Source of the DNA: DSOI01 sp041394885
GTDB lineage: Bacteria; Acidobacteriota; Terriglobia; Bryobacterales; Bryobacteraceae
DNA length: 64,000 nt
NCBI GenBank assembly: GCA_041394885.1
Contig: JAWKHI010000008.1
Span: 1 to 64,000 of the forward strand
Direction: 5' to 3'
Each line of letters begins with the position of its first letter. The stretch's first letter is position 1. Both the position numbers and the translations under genes were made by a program. Positions 43,971 to 53,867 of the stretch are shown in pieces. The notes below the pieces were generated by a model. The model made no database searches, was not told the origin of the DNA, and saw nothing but the letters and a program-made list of their open reading frames with translations.

Positions 43971-44429
43971 ATGAAGCGGAATCTGATTGCGACCATGTTG
44001 CTGGCGGCCGGCGGACTGTTCGCGCAGTATGGCGGTGGCTACGGCCGACCGGACTACCGCGACCAGCCCTATGATCCCCGGTACGACAGCCCTTACAACG
44101 ACGGCTACAACCAGGGCTACAGCCAAAGTGGATACGTAGCTGTCGCGCCTCCCCGGGCGCCGGTCTACGGGCCCGCGTTCCGCCGGCCCCCGATGCCGGG
44201 ACCGGGCTTCGTCTGGGTGGACGGGTTCTGGAACTTCCATCGCGGCCGTTACATCTGGGTGAGCGGCTATTGGATGCGGCCACCGTTCGTAGGCAGCTAC
44301 TGGGTGGCGCCCCGGTACACGAGCGGGCGCTTCTTCGCCGGCTTTTGGGCGGGAAGCCGCGCCAACCGGCACGATCGCGGCAGGGTCACGACACGCGGTC
44401 CGGTTCGCGGCCACGGGTATCGGCGTTAA
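43971..44429 (+). CDS. Small exported WXXGXW-repeat protein
   Basis: 152 residues. A signal peptide (MKRNLIATMLLAAGGLFAQ) is followed by a Gly/Tyr/Asp/Pro-rich segment (DYRDQPYDPRYDSPYNDGYN) and two WXXGXW repeats, WVDGFW and WVSGYW, in GFVWVDGFWNFHRGRYIWVS. The C-terminus is Arg/Gly-rich and basic (RVTTRGPVRGHGYRR). Such repeats occur in small envelope proteins of unknown function. The start is well marked by AGAAGGAGAAAGAAT before ATG 43971. A strong hairpin (44455-44479) follows, so it is probably a single-gene unit. Confidence 0.85.
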   Translation: MKRNLIATMLLAAGGLFAQYGGGYGRPDYRDQPYDPRYDSPYNDGYNQGYSQSGYVAVAPPRAPVYGPAFRRPPMPGPGFVWVDGFWNFHRGRYIWVSGYWMRPPFVGSYWVAPRYTSGRFFAGFWAGSRANRHDRGRVTTRGPVRGHGYRR

Positions 44430-44454
44430 CCTGCCTCGCGCAGTTCACGAGTCT

Positions 44455-44479
44455 GATTGGGGCCATCGAGGCCCCAATC
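44455..44479 (+). terminator. Hairpin terminator between the WXXGXW gene and kdsB
   Basis: Perfect 10-bp arms gattggggcc (44455-44464) and ggccccaatc (44470-44479) with a 5-nt loop, followed by gactttct. It is 26 bp past the WXXGXW stop. It separates that gene from the kdsB-pyrG-kdsA operon. Confidence 0.8.
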
Positions 44480-44539
44480 GACTTTCTGGCTGGGTAATCA
44501 GCATCGAAAAAACAGGGCGACTCCGGGACGACGCTATGG

Positions 44540-44545
44540 TATGAT
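44540..44545 (+). promoter_or_regulatory. -10-like element immediately before kdsB
   Basis: TATGAT lies 5 nt before the GTG start of kdsB, with TATGGT directly upstream (44535-44540). No clear -35 is seen. If used, either would give a message with almost no leader. There is no ribosome site before GTG 44551, which agrees with a leaderless start. Tentative. Confidence 0.3.
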
Positions 44546-44550
44546 CGAAC

Positions 44551-45291
44551 GTGCCTGATCGAGTTCTGGGTGTGATTCCCGCCCGGTTCCAATCCTCTCG
44601 ATTCCCTGGCAAAGCTCTCGCTAAAATCGCCGGTAAACCCCTCATCCAGCACGTCTATGAGAAAGCATCCCAATCGGGACTTTTAAGCGAGCTGGTGGTG
44701 GCCACCGACGACGAACGAATTCGCGACGCGGCGCGGGCTTTTGGCGCAACGGTTGTGATGACCCGCGCCGATCACCCCTCGGGAACCGATCGCGTGGCGG
44801 AAGCCGCCGAGGCCGGAGAGGCCGGGATCATCGTCAACATTCAGGGCGATGAACCGCTCATCGATCCCGCCGCCATCGACGCCGCCGCCCAGTGTCTGAT
44901 CGAAGACCGTGGGCTGCCGATGGCCACACTCAAGAAGCGCATCGAGAACCCGGATGAAATCACCAACCCCAACGTGGTGAAAGTGGTTTCCGCGCGCAAT
45001 GGCGACGCGATCTATTTTTCGCGCAATCCGATTCCGTATGACCGGGCCGGGGGCGCTGTGTACTTCAAGCACATTGGACTTTATGTTTACCGCCGGGAGT
45101 TCCTGCTCGGCTACTCTACCCTCCCGGTTGGTCCGCTCGAGAAAGTAGAGTGCCTCGAGCAGATGCGCGCGCTCGAAAACGGCTGGCGCATTCGGGTGGT
45201 GGAGACAGGATACGAATCGATCGGCGTGGATACGCCAGAAGACCTGGAGGCGGTTGCGCGGCTGTTCGGCGCGCCCGCGGCGCGGCGATGA
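44551..45291 (+). CDS. kdsB: 3-deoxy-manno-octulosonate cytidylyltransferase (CMP-KDO synthetase)
   Basis: 246 residues, the usual length, GTG start. It activates KDO with CTP to CMP-KDO for the inner core of lipopolysaccharide, in the cytoplasm. Family motifs are complete: nucleotide-binding IPARFQSSRFPGKALAKIAG, VVATDDERIRDAARAFGA, VMTRADHPSGTDRVAEA, NIQGDEPLIDP (metal-binding Asp), IYFSRNPIPYDR, FKHIGLYVYRREFL and CLEQMRALENGWRI, and the closing GVDTPEDLEAVARLF. It heads the kdsB-pyrG-kdsA cluster: CTP synthase supplies the CTP it uses, and KdsA the KDO precursor. Confirms an LPS-bearing outer membrane. Confidence 0.97.
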   Translation: MPDRVLGVIPARFQSSRFPGKALAKIAGKPLIQHVYEKASQSGLLSELVVATDDERIRDAARAFGATVVMTRADHPSGTDRVAEAAEAGEAGIIVNIQGDEPLIDPAAIDAAAQCLIEDRGLPMATLKKRIENPDEITNPNVVKVVSARNGDAIYFSRNPIPYDRAGGAVYFKHIGLYVYRREFLLGYSTLPVGPLEKVECLEQMRALENGWRIRVVETGYESIGVDTPEDLEAVARLFGAPAARR

Positions 45292-45313
45292 GCTAAGGAA
45301 CGGAAGGAGGGGA

Positions 45314-46937
<1,624 letters not shown>

Positions 46938-46948
<11 letters not shown>

Positions 46949-47714
46949 GCCACTGTTTCTCATCGCCGGACCGTGCGTAATCGAAAGCGAGGCGCACGGG
47001 CACTTTCTGGCCGGGCGAATCCGCGAGATCGTCGGCGATTTTATCTTCAAAGCATCCTTCGACAAGGCCAACCGTTCCAGCGTTTCGTCCTATCGCGGCC
47101 CGGGGCTGAGGGAGGGGTTGCGGATCCTCGGCGGACTGAAGCGCGAAGGCTACCGCATCCTCACCGACATTCACGACGTCTCGCAGGCCGAACCCGCCGC
47201 CGAGGTGTGCGATATTCTGCAAATCCCGGCATTTCTGTGCCGCCAGACAGACCTTCTGATCGCCGCCGGCCGCACTGGACGCACGGTGAACATCAAAAAG
47301 GGGCAATTCGTGGCGCCGCACGATATCCGGTTGGCCGCCGAGAAAGTGACCTCCACCGGCAACGATCGCGTGATCCTCACCGAACGCGGAACAAGCTTCG
47401 GCTACAACAATCTCGTCGTCGACATGCGGGGGCTGGCGTTGATGCGCGCCTTCGGATGGCCGGTGGTGTTCGACGCCACCCACAGCGTGCAACTTCCGGG
47501 CGGCGCGGGGACGGCGTCGTCCGGGCAGCCCGAGCACATCGGGACGCTTGCGCGCGCGGCAGCCGGCGCGGGGATCGACGGGCTGTTCGTGGAAGTGCAC
47601 GAGGCGCCCGAGCGGGCGTTATCGGATGGGGCGAATGCGCTACCGCTCGACCGGCTGGCGGATTTGTGGCGGCGTGTACGGGCCGTGGATGCGGCGGTAC
47701 GTGAGACCGGCTAA
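46938..47714 (+). CDS. kdsA: 3-deoxy-8-phosphooctulonate synthase (KDO-8-P synthase), metal-dependent class
   Basis: 258 residues. It condenses arabinose 5-phosphate with phosphoenolpyruvate to give KDO-8-phosphate. Conserved segments are IAGPCVIES, FKASFDKANRSSVSSYRGPG, LTDIHDVSQ, KKGQFVAPHD, ERGTSFGYNNLVVDMRGLAL, VFDATHSVQLPGG and VHEAPERALSDGANALPL. The Cys in AGPCVIES, with the later His, Glu and Asp, is the metal-ligand set of class II enzymes (as in Aquifex). Class I enzymes such as that of E. coli have Asn there. It overlaps the pyrG end by 11 bp. The protein is slightly short at the N-terminus compared with E. coli (284 residues), as usual for the class II group. Confidence 0.97.
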
Positions 47715-47730
47715 GCCTTGGCCAGGCCTT

Positions 47731-48102
47731 CTACTTGGCGTCCGGAACTACTTCGATCGTGGCTCGCGACGCGGCCGATGAGCCGTGCCCGGAGCGAGCA
47801 TGATGGGCCTGCGCCGGAGCCTTGGCTGCCCCATCCTGCTGGAGCAAGCGCCGGATATAGAGGAACGCCATCGCGATGACGATCAGGTCGTCGATCCAAC
47901 CAATGCCGAACAGGACGTCCGGGACGATATCGATGGGGCTCACCGCATAGGCGGCGGTCATTACGGCGGCAATCACAGCGCGAATGTTCATTCGACTCCT
48001 CCAGGCGCGAAGCGCCAGTCCGGCTCCCTGGTAGAGAGCGACCAAAAGGAATGCGGTGACGATCACGATCACCGCCGTCTTCACAATCGGAATCCTTTCC
48101 AC
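47731..48102 (-). CDS. DUF1232 (YkvA-like) membrane protein
   Basis: 123 residues. An N-terminal membrane segment (TAVIVIVTAFLLVALYQGAG) is followed by the DUF1232 core AAYAVSPIDIVPDVLFGIGW and DDLIVIAMAFLYIRRLL, which is conserved in small inner-membrane proteins of unknown role. The C-terminus is polar and low-complexity (DGAAKAPAQAHHARSGHGSS). It is tail-to-tail with kdsA (16 bp between stops) and followed on its own strand by no gene. Function unknown. Confidence 0.85.
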   Translation of the reverse strand: MERIPIVKTAVIVIVTAFLLVALYQGAGLALRAWRSRMNIRAVIAAVMTAAYAVSPIDIVPDVLFGIGWIDDLIVIAMAFLYIRRLLQQDGAAKAPAQAHHARSGHGSSAASRATIEVVPDAK

Positions 48103-48145
48103 ACGCCTATCGCTAGACGTAGATGTCCCCCGGGGCCGGCAGGTT

Positions 48146-49048
48146 TCATCCCATCACGCGGCGGATCACCGGCAGCAGCTCTTCATAGGTCATGCGGCCG
48201 GGATGATAGAGGCGCACGATGCCAGCCTTGTCGATCACCACCAGAGTCGGCGAGCTGCTCGATCCGTACGCCATGAAGTTCTCCACGCTCACCGGGCAGG
48301 CCATCTGGAGCGTCCCATAGCGCTCGGTCCGGATCCGTTCGATAAACCGCAACTCCTGCTCTGGGCTCACGTCCTCCGATCCGATATAGCCGTAGTGCCG
48401 CGTGGGCCCGACGACGACCAGGCCTTTGGGTCCGAACTCCCGCTGCAGCCGTTCCAACACCGGCCCCTGCAATTTGCAATCGGAGCACCAGTGCGCCCAG
48501 AAGAACAGAATCACTGGCTTGCCCTTGAGCTGCGCGAAAGTCCGGGGCTTTTCGCCGAGGTACTGCGCCATCTCCAGGCGCGGGGCGGGCTTGCCCTCCA
48601 GGCTCAGCTGATGCAGATTCTTCTGCGTGCGCGCGCGGATGGAAGTGGCGTACCAGCGCATCACTTCGCCTTGCAGAAATGCGACGGCCTCGGACCGTTC
48701 TCCGCGCGCGGCCATCGTGTGCGCCGCCACTTCGATCGACGCGCCCAACGCGAGCGGCAATTGCGGCTCGGCATCGAGCTTGCGGGACTTCAAGGCTTCC
48801 AGGCACTGCTCGCGAGTCTGCGCCGCGTAGCGTTCGGCGGCGCCCCATTGCTTGGCCGCCTGGGCGCCACGCCCCAGCCACGACAGCGCGAGGATCGATT
48901 CCGGCGTCCGGCCATTCGCCTTCTGAAAAGCTGCGACGCGCTGCTCACCGGCGCTAAAGTCGCCCTTGCCGATGTCGGCGCGAACGTCGGTGACCAGATC
49001 CGCTTGCAGCGCGATCGCAAACAACGCCATCAAGAGCGCAGTCTTCAT
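48146..49048 (-). CDS. TlpA-like thioredoxin-fold protein, exported
   Basis: 300 residues. A signal peptide (MKTALLMALFAIALQA) is followed by a helical TPR-like region (about residues 20-165; AEPQ/AVAFLQGEVMRWYATSIR type). The C-terminal thioredoxin fold has the active site WAHWCSDCK (CxxC), preceded by LKGKPVILFF, with the cis-Pro strand SSSPTLVVIDKAGIVRLYHP. The motif PRLEMAQYLGEKPRTF marks the start of the TlpA/AhpC-type domain. It probably reduces or isomerises disulfides in the periplasm, perhaps for cytochrome c maturation; several c-type cytochromes are encoded nearby. The ATG at 49048 overlaps the stop of the isomerase gene (ATGA, 49045-49048). Confidence 0.9.
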   Translation of the reverse strand: MKTALLMALFAIALQADLVTDVRADIGKGDFSAGEQRVAAFQKANGRTPESILALSWLGRGAQAAKQWGAAERYAAQTREQCLEALKSRKLDAEPQLPLALGASIEVAAHTMAARGERSEAVAFLQGEVMRWYATSIRARTQKNLHQLSLEGKPAPRLEMAQYLGEKPRTFAQLKGKPVILFFWAHWCSDCKLQGPVLERLQREFGPKGLVVVGPTRHYGYIGSEDVSPEQELRFIERIRTERYGTLQMACPVSVENFMAYGSSSSPTLVVIDKAGIVRLYHPGRMTYEELLPVIRRVMG

Positions 49049-50064
49049 AGACCCAACAACCGATGCGTGTAGTGAATGCTCGCCTCGAGATCCTCGCGTT
49101 CGCGCGCGGCGGCATCTTCGGGCTTGGAAGGCGCCGGCGACGGCTGTCCTCGCTCGGCGATGGCGGTGAATCGCGCAAACTGCCATGCGGGGACGTTGCG
49201 ATAGCCGTCCCAAAACTTCGGGTCGAGGTAGGGGAACGCGCGCGGAGGGGTAACGATGATCTCGAGCGACAATGCCTTTCCGGAGCACAACTGCTGGAAC
49301 TTGCCAACGTAGCCGTCGATATCGACGTTGCCCTCGCCCATTCGCGTCCAACGCATGGCGGCGCCTTCGGGAGTACGCCAAACCACGGAATCGCGAATAT
49401 GGCTGGTGAGGACGTAGGGGTGCAGGATGTCGAGTGTGACGTGCGGATCCTCGATGGTCCAGAGCGGATTGCCGGAATCGATGCAGGCGCCGACGAAGTC
49501 CTTGCCAGCGCCTTCGATGAGAGTCTTCAATTCGCGGCCCTGCATGTCGCCCGCATGGTTCTCGATGGCGATCTTGACATTGGCGTCCATGGCGCGGGAA
49601 CGGACCTTGCGGAGCACCTTCACTGCGTTTTCGATGTGTCCTTCGATGGGGATGTCGCCGGTGCGGTCCGCCATGGTCCCAAGGAATGCGCGCACGAGGT
49701 GCGACCCAGCCACTTCCGCGGCCCCGATCATCCGCGTCAACTGCTGTTCGGCGGTGCCCTGCTTGGGGTCGAACGCTTTCGACGTCGGGCAAATGGAGCG
49801 CATCCCGATCTCGAGCTCGATGCCCAGCTTTTCCGCGTGTGCGCGGACCTTCTTCAGGTGCTCGGGTTCGAGGTTCCCAATGAAGCGAATCTCGGAAAAA
49901 TGGACAACCTTGGCTTTCCACTTTGCGCAGTAATCGAGATATTGAAAAGGCGTCCAGCCGGAGGATCGGATGGAGAACAGGTCAATGCCGAATTTCACGG
50001 GAGCGGTGGATGGCGGTGGCATGGCGGCTGCGGGGGAGGCGGCCAGGAAGGTCCTGCGCTGCAT
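49045..50064 (-). CDS. Tat-exported sugar-phosphate isomerase/epimerase-like TIM-barrel protein
   Basis: 339 residues. The leader MQRRTFLAASPAAAMPPPST is twin-arginine-type (RRTFLAAS). The TIM-barrel (AP endonuclease 2/xylose isomerase-like) family is shown by KFGIDLFSIRSSGWTPFQYL, VVHFSEIRFIGNLEP, KIAIENHAGDMQGRELKTLI, ACIDSGNPLWTIEDP, VLTSHIRDSV and MGEGNVDIDGYVGKFQQL. The metal ligands seen are Glu (AIENHAG), Asp (CIDSGN) and His (TSHIRDS), matching the usual Glu/Asp/His/Glu site. It might act on a sugar or inositol compound outside the cytoplasm. It is coupled with the TlpA-like gene by a 4-bp overlap. Confidence 0.9.
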   Translation of the reverse strand: MQRRTFLAASPAAAMPPPSTAPVKFGIDLFSIRSSGWTPFQYLDYCAKWKAKVVHFSEIRFIGNLEPEHLKKVRAHAEKLGIELEIGMRSICPTSKAFDPKQGTAEQQLTRMIGAAEVAGSHLVRAFLGTMADRTGDIPIEGHIENAVKVLRKVRSRAMDANVKIAIENHAGDMQGRELKTLIEGAGKDFVGACIDSGNPLWTIEDPHVTLDILHPYVLTSHIRDSVVWRTPEGAAMRWTRMGEGNVDIDGYVGKFQQLCSGKALSLEIIVTPPRAFPYLDPKFWDGYRNVPAWQFARFTAIAERGQPSPAPSKPEDAAAREREDLEASIHYTHRLLGL

Positions 50065-50083
50065 ACCTTGGATTATAGTCGCT

Positions 50084-50539
50084 TCAGGCCAAAGGATTCC
50101 GAACGAGGAGGCCTGGGATGCGGGAGAAGTCGCGATCGGCGGACCAGATCTCGCGGACTCCGCAGGCGCGGCAAATCGCGGCGATCCGGGCGTCATGCAC
50201 CCGGGCGCCCGCAATCGCGCCGGTTTCGGCGACGGCGCGCAAATGCTTCCAGTAGTGAAGCCCACCCCCTTCGCTGGACTCGCCGAGCGTCCGCAAGCTT
50301 GGGCTCTCGAGCCAGAACTCAACTTGCCGCAGCGCATCGACAACTGCAGTGGGAGGGCGGTAGATCTTCGGGTGGGTCACCACCGCGACGAACTCGTGGA
50401 GGCACGGCCAAGGGATCGCCCATGGCGCCGCTCCTTCGGCCAACGCGCGGACGCACGCGCTGGCCTGTTTGTGAAACGGGGAATCCTCGCGGACGGAATA
50501 GACAAGGATGTTCGTATCAACCGCGATCAACCGGGACAC
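50084..50539 (-). CDS. vapC: PIN-domain toxin (VapC-type ribonuclease)
   Basis: About 151 residues from GTG 50539. The PIN fold is shown by LIAVDTNILVYSVREDSPFH (first acidic residue), AIPWPCLHEFVAVVTHPKIY (second, Glu), ARVHDARIAAICRACGVREI (third) and WSADRDFSRIPG (fourth). These are metal-dependent endoribonuclease residues of the VapC family. The upstream gene is its likely antitoxin and overlaps it by 23 bp, so translation is coupled. A start at 50569 is possible but overlaps the antitoxin more. Convergent to no other gene; the next minus-strand gene starts 19 bp downstream. Confidence 0.9.
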   Translation of the reverse strand: MSRLIAVDTNILVYSVREDSPFHKQASACVRALAEGAAPWAIPWPCLHEFVAVVTHPKIYRPPTAVVDALRQVEFWLESPSLRTLGESSEGGGLHYWKHLRAVAETGAIAGARVHDARIAAICRACGVREIWSADRDFSRIPGLLVRNPLA

Positions 50540-50771
50540 CCCCGCGGCCTTCGTAAACAAGCTCACCAATCTCGTCCCAGCCGGGCGATTTCGCCACTCC
50601 CTGGCCTTTTGTGGTGATCGTCTTGAGGCGGAATGTCCGCTCGGACCTGGCCCCGGCGAGGCCCGGGCGGACTGCGCGTTCTACGACCTCGCGCATGGGG
50701 ACTCCTTGCTTTGCCGCCAGCGCCTTCACAGCCCGTAGAGTCTCGTCGGAGATATCGAGGGTAGTTTTCAC
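50517..50771 (-). CDS. vapB: Ribbon-helix-helix antitoxin (VapB-type)
   Basis: About 84 residues, GTG start at 50771. The N-terminal MKTTLDISDETLRAVKALAA (GTG read as Met) is the ribbon-helix-helix signature of VapB/CopG antitoxins; the second helix is GVPMREVVERAVRPGLAGAR. The C-terminal segment AKSPGWDEIGELVYEGRGGV is the part that should occupy the PIN active site of VapC. It is the first gene of the pair and overlaps the toxin by 23 bp. It is divergent from pncB with about 160 bp between starts, where the antitoxin/toxin promoter and operator should lie. Confidence 0.85.
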   Translation of the reverse strand: MKTTLDISDETLRAVKALAAKQGVPMREVVERAVRPGLAGARSERTFRLKTITTKGQGVAKSPGWDEIGELVYEGRGGVPVDRG

Positions 50772-50932
50772 TGCTTCAACACTACCATATTTACGGGTTG
50801 CGGGATCGATAGTCCCGTGGTGCGGCCGCGTGCCCGGGCCGGTCGAGCGGCCCCAGGATTGCAGCGAGGGCGCGTGTTCGCCGCGACGGAGCAAATGACC
50901 GGTGCGTTAAGCTGGAGGATTCCGCCCGTTCC

Positions 50933-52279
50933 ATGCACGGCCTGCTCACCGATCTCTACGAACTCACCATGGCCGCCGGCTACGTCGCCGCCGGGAAGGC
51001 CGATGAGCGCGCCACCTTCGAGCTGTTCTTCCGGCGCCTGCCGCGCAATCGCAACTTCGTGATCGCCGCCGGGCTCGCCCAAGCCGTCGACTATCTACTT
51101 TCGGTGAGTTACTCCAATGAGGAAATCGCCTATTTGCGGACGCTGTCGCAGTTCCGCAACGCCCCCGAGGAATTCTGGCGGCGGCTGCACGAGTTTCGCT
51201 TTACCGGAGACGTGTGGGCAGTTCCGGAAGGCACGCCGGTGTTTCCCAATGAGCCGATCCTGACTCTGCGCGCGCCGATGCTCGAAGCGCAAATTCCGGA
51301 AACGTATCTGCTCTCGATGATCGGATTCCAATCGATGATCGCATCGAAGGCCGCCCGCATCGTGGAATCCGCGGGCGGACGCTCGGTCGTCGAGTTCGGA
51401 ACCCGGCGCGCGCACTCCCCCGAGGCCGGAACGCTCGCCGCGCGGGCGGCCTACATAGGCGGATGCATCGGCTCGAGCAATACCGAGTCCGGCTACCGCT
51501 ATGGCATTCCGGTGTTCGGCACCTCGGCGCATTCTTGGGTGCAGTCATTCGAAACCGAGCCGGAAGCGTTTCGCCGGCTGCAGGAACTGCTGGGTCCGGA
51601 CACGGTGCAGTTGATCGACACCTTCGACACGCTCGAAGGAGCACGCCATGCCGCGGCGCTCGGGCGCCCGTTGTGGGGCGTGCGGCTCGATAGCGGCAAC
51701 TTGGCCGTGCTGTCGCGCGCGGTGCGCCGCATTCTGAACGACGCCGGGTTGCACGATGCGCGCATCATGGCCAGCGGCGATCTCGACGAGTACAAGATCC
51801 TCGAGATGACAGCGGCCAATCTGCCGATCGACGCGCTCGGCGTCGGCACCGATCTTTCGACGTCGTCGGACGCCCCTAAGCTGGGCGTGGTGTACAAACT
51901 CGTCGAAATGCGCGGTGAAACGGGGACGCGCTATACGGCCAAGTTCAGCACCGACAAGGCGACCTTTCCCGGTCCAAAACAAATCTTCCGCTATGCCGGC
52001 CACGACGAAGTAGGCTGTGCGTGGGAATGCCCGTCGTGCGGGAGCAACGACGCCGAACCCGCAATGAAGCCGCTGCTTCGTCCAGTTGTGGTGAACGGGC
52101 GTCTCGTTGCGCCGCTCCCGGAGCCCGGGCAGATACGCTCGTATGCGGCCGAGTCGCTGGCGGCGCTGCCGGCCATGGTCCGGTCCCTCGCGCAGAGCAA
52201 GACGGAGTATCGTGTCGAGTATACGGCGGAGTTGCGCGATCTGTACGCGAAGGTAGCCGCCCGGGAGCACCACGCCTGA
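50933..52279 (+). CDS. pncB: Nicotinate phosphoribosyltransferase
   Basis: 448 residues, usual length. It makes nicotinate mononucleotide from nicotinate and PRPP, a salvage step to NAD. Motifs: MHGLLTDLYELTMAAGYVAA (N-terminal), FRRLPRNRNFVIAAGLAQAV, the substrate region VVEFGTRRAHSPEAGTLAAR, the catalytic-loop neighbourhood EFGTRRA, IDTFDTLEGARHAAALG, VRLDSGNLAVLSRAVRRILN, IMASGDLDEYKILEM and LSTSSDAPKLGVVYKLVEMR (PRPP-binding Gly-rich region). It is immediately followed by, and overlaps by one base, the nicotinamidase gene, so the two steps from nicotinamide to the nucleotide are coupled. Confidence 0.95.
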   Translation: MHGLLTDLYELTMAAGYVAAGKADERATFELFFRRLPRNRNFVIAAGLAQAVDYLLSVSYSNEEIAYLRTLSQFRNAPEEFWRRLHEFRFTGDVWAVPEGTPVFPNEPILTLRAPMLEAQIPETYLLSMIGFQSMIASKAARIVESAGGRSVVEFGTRRAHSPEAGTLAARAAYIGGCIGSSNTESGYRYGIPVFGTSAHSWVQSFETEPEAFRRLQELLGPDTVQLIDTFDTLEGARHAAALGRPLWGVRLDSGNLAVLSRAVRRILNDAGLHDARIMASGDLDEYKILEMTAANLPIDALGVGTDLSTSSDAPKLGVVYKLVEMRGETGTRYTAKFSTDKATFPGPKQIFRYAGHDEVGCAWECPSCGSNDAEPAMKPLLRPVVVNGRLVAPLPEPGQIRSYAAESLAALPAMVRSLAQSKTEYRVEYTAELRDLYAKVAAREHHA

Positions 52280-52824
52280 TGATGATGAGCACGCTATTTT
52301 TTGACGTCGACACGCAAATCGATTTTCTCTACCCGGCAGGAGCGTTGTATGTGCCGGGCGCCGAGTTCATCGTGCCGGCGATCGCTCGGTTGAACCGCTA
52401 TGCGAAGGAGCGCGGCATCCCGCTGCTTTCCACCCTCGACACACACACCGAGAACGATCCCGAATTCGCGGCCCACGGGTTTCCGGCGCACTGCGTCCGC
52501 GGCACCGCCGGGTGGAACAAGCCGTCGGCGACCATGGTTGGCCAGACCCTGTTCGAGAAGAACACTTTCGATGCCTTCCAAAATCCGGACCTCGCGCGTT
52601 GGGTGGCGGGTCTCTCGCCGCAACGCGTGGTGGTTTACGGCGTGGTCACCGAGATTTGCGTGGCCGGCGCCGTCCGCGGCCTGCTCCACGCCCTGCCAGG
52701 TGTGAGCGTGGAACTGGTAACCGATGCGGTAATGGCATTGAATGGCGAAGCGGCCCGTGAATTCCTCGCATGGCTCGAATCGCAGGGTGGCCGCCTAACC
52801 ACGGCTGACTCGGTCTGCGTGTAA
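52279..52824 (+). CDS. pncA: Nicotinamidase (isochorismatase-fold cysteine hydrolase)
   Basis: 181 residues. It hydrolyses nicotinamide to nicotinate. The catalytic triad of the family is visible: Asp in FFDVDTQIDFLYPAGAL, Lys in LFEKNTFDAF and Cys in YGVVTEICVAGAVRGLLHA. Metal-site residues Asp and His lie in TLDTHTENDPEF, and another His in FPAHCVRGT. Several ATGs follow in a row at 52279, 52282 and 52285. The first overlaps the pncB stop (TGATG). The gene ends in TAATG, overlapping the SbcD-like gene. It therefore forms the second gene of a tight four-gene operon. Confidence 0.93.
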   Translation: MMMSTLFFDVDTQIDFLYPAGALYVPGAEFIVPAIARLNRYAKERGIPLLSTLDTHTENDPEFAAHGFPAHCVRGTAGWNKPSATMVGQTLFEKNTFDAFQNPDLARWVAGLSPQRVVVYGVVTEICVAGAVRGLLHALPGVSVELVTDAVMALNGEAAREFLAWLESQGGRLTTADSVCV

Positions 52825-53867
52825 TGCGGCTGCTCCACACCGCGGATTGGCAAATCGGCATGAAGGCCGCGCATCTGGGCGTAGCGGCGTGGCGTGCCCG
52901 CGAGGCCCGTCTCGATGCCGCGCGCGAAATTCCCCGGTTGGCTGCCGAGCATCGGGTTGACCTCATCGTGGTTGCCGGCGACACCTTCGAGCACAACGGC
53001 GTGGACCGTCGAGCCGTGCGCGAAGTGGCCGAAATGCTCCAACGTGCGCCGTGCCCGGTCTACGTCCTGCCCGGCAATCACGATCCTCTCGAAACCGGCT
53101 CCGTGTGGGAGCAGCCCGTGTGGAGTGAAAGCGGGAACGTGGAGGTGCTCCGCGTGCCCGAACCGGTGGATGCGGGCGCGGCGATCCTGTATCCGTGTCC
53201 TCTGACGGAGCGGTGGTCAAACAACGATCCCACCGCTTGGATCCCATCGGCACTCGGGGCGGATCTCGCGGCGGACCGTATCCACATCGGCGTTGCGCAC
53301 GGAAGCATCGCCGGAGTTCCCAACGCCGAGCGCGGGCATCCGGTAGCGGCCGCGCATTCCCTGGACTATCTCGCGCTCGGGCACTGGCACTCGACGGCCA
53401 TCTACGGGCGGACGGCCTATAGCGGGACGCCGGAGCCATCCCGATTCGGCGAACGCGAAAGTGGCAACGTGCTGCTGGTCGACATCGAGCGCGGCGCGGA
53501 ACCCATGTTTCAGACGATCCGCACCGGAAAACTGGTTTGGATCGCGATCGACGGATCGCTGCGGGAAGCCGTGCGCGAACTCGAGTCGATTGCCGATCCC
53601 GCCTCGACACTCATCGATTGCCGGGTGAACGGCTTCCTCGCTGCCGGGGACCAGTCGATGCTCGAGCGTCTGGAACGTCTGCTGGCCGGGCCGTTCGTCC
53701 ACGCCAGGCTGGATCGTTCGGCGCTGTTGCCAGCGCCCGACGACGATCAGTGGGTGGCGCAATTGCCGCCCGGATACTTGCGCGAAGCCGCCGCGCGTTT
53801 GCGTGGCCACGGCGACGAAACGGCGGCGGGCGCGCTGCTCGAGTTGTATGGATTGCTGCCCCGATGA
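52824..53867 (+). CDS. Metallophosphoesterase, SbcD/Mre11/YhaO-like
   Basis: 347 residues. Motifs of the Mre11/SbcD group: LLHTADWQIGMKAAHLGVAA (first Asp-His-Asp region, D7 and neighbouring residues), VDLIVVAGDTFEHNGVDRRA (GDxF), VLPGNHDPLETGS (GNHD), HIGVAHGSIAGVP and LALGHWHSTAIYG (GHxH). It probably cuts DNA ends or hairpins together with the ATPase encoded next. It begins with the ATG that overlaps pncA's stop and ends with TGA overlapping the next ATG. The C-terminal 100 residues (EAVRELESIADPASTLIDCR) resemble the capping/dimerisation part. Similar in length to B. subtilis YhaO (408) and E. coli SbcD (400), slightly shorter. Confidence 0.9.
   Translation: MRLLHTADWQIGMKAAHLGVAAWRAREARLDAAREIPRLAAEHRVDLIVVAGDTFEHNGVDRRAVREVAEMLQRAPCPVYVLPGNHDPLETGSVWEQPVWSESGNVEVLRVPEPVDAGAAILYPCPLTERWSNNDPTAWIPSALGADLAADRIHIGVAHGSIAGVPNAERGHPVAAAHSLDYLALGHWHSTAIYGRTAYSGTPEPSRFGERESGNVLLVDIERGAEPMFQTIRTGKLVWIAIDGSLREAVRELESIADPASTLIDCRVNGFLAAGDQSMLERLERLLAGPFVHARLDRSALLPAPDDDQWVAQLPPGYLREAAARLRGHGDETAAGALLELYGLLPR

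Noticed and set aside
48056..50617. Plus-strand frames opposite the TlpA-like, isomerase and VapC genes
   Set aside because: They lie wholly inside well-supported minus-strand genes and have no domain.
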